Assembly (NCBI RefSeq): GCF_017573545.1
Contig: NZ_JAGEOK010000003.1
Coordinates: 186,001 to 250,000, forward strand
Direction of reading: 5' to 3'
Source: Actinomadura nitritigenes
GTDB lineage: Bacteria > Actinomycetota > Actinomycetes > Streptosporangiales > Streptosporangiaceae
Length of the DNA stretch: 64,000 bases
Shown: positions 60,285 through 64,000 of the stretch, one piece after another
How positions within the stretch are numbered: position 1 is the first letter of the stretch
How the letters are laid out: every line of letters begins with the position of its first letter
Program-made: the position numbers and the translations under genes
The notes under the pieces: model-generated
What the model saw: the letters and a program-made list of their open reading frames with translations, nothing else
Told to the model about the DNA's origin: nothing
Databases searched by the model: none

Positions 60285-61493
60285 ATGACGACGGTCGTCC
60301 TGGTGGTGCTGTGCCTCGTGGTCGGGGCGCTGGAACTCTACGCGGGACGGCAGTCCCGCAACCAGGCCAACGCGTTCACCCGCCGTGTCGACGAGCTGAA
60401 CGAGCAGGTCACCAAGCAGAACAACGTGCTGGTCACGGTCGGCGAGCAGCTCACCGCCGAGCTGTCGCGGGTCAAGCAGGACGTGCTGCCCGCGCTGGAC
60501 GGCCGGCTGCGCCACAACCACGAGCAGGTCGAGGAGCTGGCCGGGCGCGTCCACCAGGCCGACGAGCACCTGCGCGTGCAGGCCGGCCGGCTGCACGACC
60601 TGGAGCAGCAGCGCATCACGCTCGCCGCGCTGCGCCGCAAGCTCACCGAGATCGAGACGTCGGTGCGGTCGGTGACCGGCGCCGGCGCCGCCGCCGTCGA
60701 GGGCAAGGTGGAGGGCGCGCTGGACCGGCTCGCCGAGCTGGAGCGCGGCGGCGAGGAGATCCTGGAGCTGCAGCGCACCCTCACCCGCACGCTGGAGGAC
60801 GTCGAGGACGTCGTCACCGAGTTGCTCCAGTTCACCGAGGGCGAGCTCGACGACACCGTCACGGCCGCGCTGACCGGACGCCCCCGCGACCATCCCGGCG
60901 GGACGTCCGTGACCGCCACGGGCCGGCTGTGGACGCGCGACGGGCAGCTCGACGACATCCTCACCGAGATGTACGAGCGGTGCGTGCGGGCCAGCCGGCT
61001 GAACGTCCGGTTCCGCACGGCCGAGGGTACCGACGGGACGGCGCCGGGCTCCCCCGAACGGCGCCGCTACTTCCTCGGCGGGCAGGCCGCCGAGGACCTC
61101 GCCGGCGCGTTCAGCGCGCTGCTCATCTCGGCCGGCACCGAGCCGCCGAAGAACGGCCTCACCACCAACGGCGGGGACCGGCGCGGCGGCCTGGCCCGCG
61201 TCGAGCCGGGCCTGCCGCCCGGCGTGGAGCCAGCGCGAGCCCCGGAGGACGAGGAGGCGCTCAAGGCCCTCCTGCGCACCCTTTCGGAGTGCTCGGGCGC
61301 GGTGGCGCAGATCGGGCCGCTGATGGCCGTCCGCACGCGGGACGAGCTGCTGTGCGCGGTGCTGACCGCCGCGCAGTCGCTGGAGCTGGAGAGCGACGAG
61401 GTGTTCTGGGACCCCTCGTCCGCCACCGAACGGCTGCGGCGGCTGCCGTCCCATCAGCTGTGGGATCTCACCGCCTGGTCGTCCGCGCCGTAG
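60285..61493 (+). CDS. Membrane-anchored coiled-coil protein
   Basis: 402 residues. N-terminal membrane segment (about 3-20, VVLVVLCLVVGALELYAG), then a long charged coiled coil (about 25-195) with repeated Leu at heptad positions, and a globular C-terminal domain (about 210-400) with ILTEMYERCVRASRLNVRF and LRTLSECSGAVAQIG. No enzymatic motif recognised. GAGGAG lies 6 bases before the ATG. Separate transcription unit from the PknG-type operon by a 166-base gap. Its last 40 bases overlap the convergent gene. Confidence 0.83.
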   Translation: MTTVVLVVLCLVVGALELYAGRQSRNQANAFTRRVDELNEQVTKQNNVLVTVGEQLTAELSRVKQDVLPALDGRLRHNHEQVEELAGRVHQADEHLRVQAGRLHDLEQQRITLAALRRKLTEIETSVRSVTGAGAAAVEGKVEGALDRLAELERGGEEILELQRTLTRTLEDVEDVVTELLQFTEGELDDTVTAALTGRPRDHPGGTSVTATGRLWTRDGQLDDILTEMYERCVRASRLNVRFRTAEGTDGTAPGSPERRRYFLGGQAAEDLAGAFSALLISAGTEPPKNGLTTNGGDRRGGLARVEPGLPPGVEPARAPEDEEALKALLRTLSECSGAVAQIGPLMAVRTRDELLCAVLTAAQSLELESDEVFWDPSSATERLRRLPSHQLWDLTAWSSAP

Positions 61494-62158
61494 GCCGGGC
61501 TCGTGCCGGGCCCGTCTGCGCTCTGGGCGCCGTTCGGGACGTGGCCGGGGTTCGGGGCATAGGCGTGGACGGTCCGCTCAGCGGGGCCGCCGATCCGCAC
61601 GTACAGCGGGCAGTGCAGCGCGCGCGTCACCGGTTCGACCTCTGCGCACAGTCCGACGCCTGCGGCGCGGTCGAGGAACACGACGTTCTCCACCGCGCGC
61701 GCGCCGCGCACCGCGTACGGCACCGAGTCGGCGTCGCCGGTGTCGAACAGCTCCTCGAAGGTCAGCCGCCGCGCGAACCGCATCAGCACCTCCGCGTCCA
61801 CGACCCGGCTGCCGATCGCCGCCGCCGGACCCGCCACGACGATGCCGAAGCTCGGGTTCTCCCGGCCCCGCACGTAGATCTCCCGGTCGGGCTCCAGGCC
61901 CTTCCGCCGGTCCGGGAGCTGGAGTCCGAACCCGGCGTCGCCGTCCAGGAACGCGGGCGGGCCGAACCCGACCGCGCCGCCCGGCACCCGCAGCACCGTC
62001 TCGGGCGTCCGCCAGCCCGGCAGGTACACGCCGAGGCCGCGCAGCAGCAGCCGCCAGATCGGGCGGCCCATGACGTCGTGGGCGAACTCCCCCGGCGGTT
62101 CCTGAGCGCCCGCAGGGCCCTCCTGCGGCTGCCTACCGGGCTCCCCAACGCCGTCCAT
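61454..62158 (-). CDS. Hypothetical protein
   Basis: 234 residues, family not recognised. Pro/Gln-rich N-terminus (to about 28), then DVMGRPIWRLLLRGLGVYLP, VGFGPPAFLDGDAGFGLQLP and VRGRENPSFGIVVAGPA. A YAVRGARAVENVVFLDRAA segment follows, then a disordered C-terminus. No membrane segment is clear. The start is uncertain between ATGs at 62158 and 62170 and no ribosome site is visible. Overlaps the convergent coiled-coil gene. Confidence 0.6.
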   Translation of the reverse strand: MDGVGEPGRQPQEGPAGAQEPPGEFAHDVMGRPIWRLLLRGLGVYLPGWRTPETVLRVPGGAVGFGPPAFLDGDAGFGLQLPDRRKGLEPDREIYVRGRENPSFGIVVAGPAAAIGSRVVDAEVLMRFARRLTFEELFDTGDADSVPYAVRGARAVENVVFLDRAAGVGLCAEVEPVTRALHCPLYVRIGGPAERTVHAYAPNPGHVPNGAQSADGPGTSPAYGADDQAVRSHS

Positions 62159-62303
62159 GCCGAACATCATCAGCCGCGCGCCCGGCGCGACACAAGGCCG
62201 ATGCGCCGTTCCCGGGCGACCCGTCCTGATCACCCCCGCGGTACCTGCACGGCCCGCGCGCGTTGGGCTACCGTTGGACCACCGGACACGATGGGAAACC
62301 GCA

Positions 62304-62825
62304 GTGAATCTGCAGGACATGGTGGTCCACCGCGACGACACGACGACGCGGATGGTCGACAGGTACTTGATGTCCTACGAGGGACGGGTCATCGCCGTGC
62401 GCCGGCACCCCGCCCTCCTCCTGCTGCCGATCGTCTCCACGGTCGCCGCCCTCATCCTGTGCGCGGCCGTCCAGGTGACCATCGGCCTGGCGTGGATCTG
62501 GCTCCTGTGGCTGGTCAGCCTCGGCTACCTGCTCTGGAACCTCGCGGCCTGGTCCCTGCAGTTCTTCCTGGTCACCGAGCACCGCATCATGGTGATCCGA
62601 GGCGTCCTCAACCGGGACATCGCGATGATGCCGATGGCGAAGGTCGACAACATCGAGCTGAAGCGCTCCTACACGGGCCGGGCGCTCGGCTACGGCGAGT
62701 TCGTCATCGAGTCCGCGGGGCAGAAGCAGGGGCTCCGGAGGGTCCGCTTCGTGCCGTATCCCGAGCAGCTCTACCTCGAGGTCTCGTCGTTCGTCTTCGG
62801 CACCGTCGACGCGGCTCCGGACTGA
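62304..62825 (+). CDS. PH-domain (DUF304-like) membrane protein
   Basis: 173 residues. Two membrane segments (about 38-62 and 64-88) in LLLLPIVSTVAALILC and the following WIWLLWLVSLGYLLW, then a bacterial PH domain (about 88-160) with FFLVTEHRIMVIRGVLNRDI and AKVDNIELKRSYTGRALGYG. GTG start at 62304. Resembles YdbS/YdbT-like membrane proteins of unknown function. Confidence 0.88.
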   Translation: MNLQDMVVHRDDTTTRMVDRYLMSYEGRVIAVRRHPALLLLPIVSTVAALILCAAVQVTIGLAWIWLLWLVSLGYLLWNLAAWSLQFFLVTEHRIMVIRGVLNRDIAMMPMAKVDNIELKRSYTGRALGYGEFVIESAGQKQGLRRVRFVPYPEQLYLEVSSFVFGTVDAAPD

Positions 62826-62848
62826 CCCTCGCCGCCCGGCGCGGCCCG

Positions 62849-64000
62849 TCAGGAGTCGAAGCCGAGGCCGAGGCGGTCCAGGGTGCGGAGCCAGAGGCCG
62901 CGGCGGCCGTCGTTGCGGTCGGCGCGGGCGAGCTCGCGGCGGGTCAGCTCGATGACGCCGTACCTGAGCGGCTCGGGCGGGAACGGGACGGGCTTGGAGC
63001 GCACCATCGCCAGCCGGGTCCGCTCGGTCTCCTCGCCCGGGGCGAGGCCCACGCGGAGCAGATCGAGCATGACGTCCGCGCCGAAACGCGTGGCTCCCAC
63101 ACCGAGGCCGGTATAGCCCGCCGCGTAGGCGAGCCTGCGGTCGAAGGCCGTTCCGTAGAAGGCGCAGAAACGGCTGCACGTGTCGATGACGCCGCCCCAC
63201 GCGTGCGTGAAGCGGACGCCCTCCAGCTGCGGGAACGTGTCGAAGAAATGCCGTGCCAGCGCGGCGAAGGTGGCGGGGCGGTTCTCCAGGTCGCGCCGCA
63301 TTCCGTTGCCGTAGTGGTAGACGGCGTCGTATCCGCCCCAGAGGATCCGGTCGTCGGCGGTGAGCCGGTAATAGTGGAACTGGTTGCCGGCGTCGCCGAG
63401 CCCCTGCCGGTGCTTCCAGCCGATCGCCTCGCGCTGCGCCGGGGACAGCGGCTCGGTCACCAGGGCGTAGTCGTACACGGGGACGAGGAAGCCGCGCATG
63501 CGCCGCAGCAGGGGCGGGAAAGCGCCCGTGGCGAGGGCGACGCGCCGGGCCGTCACCGAACCGTGCGCGCCGCTCAGCCGCAGCCTGCGGGCGTCCGAGC
63601 GCACCCCGGTCACCCGCGCGTTCTCGTGGATGCGGACGCCGAGGGACCGGCACGCTTCCGCCAGCCCGAACGCGAGCTTCGCGGGATGGACCATGGCGAC
63701 CGCGTCGCGGTCCCACAGCCCGGCGAGGTACGTGGGCGACGCGACCTCCCGGCGGACGGCGTCCGGGCCGAGCAGGATCGGTTCCCAGCCCAGCTCGTAC
63801 GCCTTCTCCGCCTCCCGTTCCAGCGCCGGGACCTGCCACTCCCGCGTCGCGACCGTCATCTCCCCGGTCGGCTCCCACTCGGCGTCGATGCCGTACCGGG
63901 CGAGGGTCGCGCCGATGGCGCGCAGGTTGTCCCATCCGAGCCGTTCGAGCTCGTGCATGTCGTCCGGCCAGCGTCCCTGGCCGTTCTCCAGGCCGTGGGT
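62849..64000 (-). CDS. FAD-dependent oxidoreductase (N-terminus beyond window)
   Basis: The visible 383 residues are the C-terminal part of a DAO-family flavoenzyme (glycine/D-amino-acid oxidase fold): THGLENGQGRWPDDMHELER at the edge, VTARRVALATGAFPPL, RMRGFLVPVYDYALVTEPL, HYYRLTADDRILWGGYDAVY and YAAGYTGLGVGATR near the C-terminal FAD loop. The dinucleotide-binding GxGxxG is outside the window. Gamma-glutamylputrescine oxidase-like enzymes are possible relatives. Convergent with the PH-domain gene. Confidence 0.92.
   Translation of the reverse strand, partial: THGLENGQGRWPDDMHELERLGWDNLRAIGATLARYGIDAEWEPTGEMTVATREWQVPALEREAEKAYELGWEPILLGPDAVRREVASPTYLAGLWDRDAVAMVHPAKLAFGLAEACRSLGVRIHENARVTGVRSDARRLRLSGAHGSVTARRVALATGAFPPLLRRMRGFLVPVYDYALVTEPLSPAQREAIGWKHRQGLGDAGNQFHYYRLTADDRILWGGYDAVYHYGNGMRRDLENRPATFAALARHFFDTFPQLEGVRFTHAWGGVIDTCSRFCAFYGTAFDRRLAYAAGYTGLGVGATRFGADVMLDLLRVGLAPGEETERTRLAMVRSKPVPFPPEPLRYGVIELTRRELARADRNDGRRGLWLRTLDRLGLGFDS

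Overview
The window is a dense, very GC-rich (roughly 73-75% by eye) stretch of chromosome with many GTG and TTG starts and 1- to 4-base stop/start overlaps. GC content, F420-type luciferase-like oxidoreductase, MEP isoprenoid genes, PucR regulation, PknG-type signalling and secreted S33 peptidases all point to an actinomycete. Streptosporangiales/Thermomonosporaceae (Actinomadura-like) is my best guess, but it is an inference. I saw no tRNA, rRNA, CRISPR array, integrase or intact insertion sequence.

Layout. 1-2.2 kb: two-component pair (kinase cut by the window edge) and a small exported protein. 2.3-5.3 kb: two small membrane proteins, then a three-gene minus-strand operon encoding a membrane-anchored protein, a RuBisCO-activase-like AAA+ ATPase and a 175-residue protein that may be HORMA-like. 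5.8-13.2 kb: housekeeping and accessory enzymes (MHS-family transporter, thioesterase, LLM oxidoreductase, carbonic anhydrase divergent from a TetR regulator with two operators, secreted protein, PP2C-like phosphatase, cyclase). 13.3-17.4 kb: HipA-like kinase coupled to DUF3037, two XRE-family paralogues, a GNAT enzyme. 17.6-22.9 kb: three secreted S33 peptidases. 23.3-27.1 kb: ispG, rip1 and dxr. In other actinobacteria the order is dxr-rip-ispG-GNAT, so the peptidases look inserted into that cluster.

27-50 kb: solute-binding lipoprotein, integral membrane glycosyltransferase-like protein, class III aminotransferase plus mmsA with a divergent PucR activator, alpha/beta hydrolase, two methyltransferases, glutamate-cysteine-ligase-like enzyme, TrmB-like regulator, M1 aminopeptidase, Nudix hydrolase. 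Then comes a ROK repressor divergent from a gluABCD-asparaginase-cutC operon, a P-type ATPase remnant and a WYL protein.

50.5-60.1 kb: the most striking locus, seven tightly coupled genes: coiled-coil protein, PknG-type kinase, PP2C phosphatase, von Willebrand A protein, FHA protein, GlnX-like membrane protein and GlnH-like amino-acid-binding lipoprotein. The family logic is a complete amino-acid-sensing phosphorelay: an external sensor (GlnH), membrane coupler (GlnX), kinase (PknG), eraser (PP2C) and phosphothreonine reader (FHA). Zinc ribbons are shared by kinase, phosphatase and reader. 60.3-64 kb: coiled-coil membrane protein, an unrecognised protein, a PH-domain membrane protein and an FAD oxidoreductase cut by the right edge.
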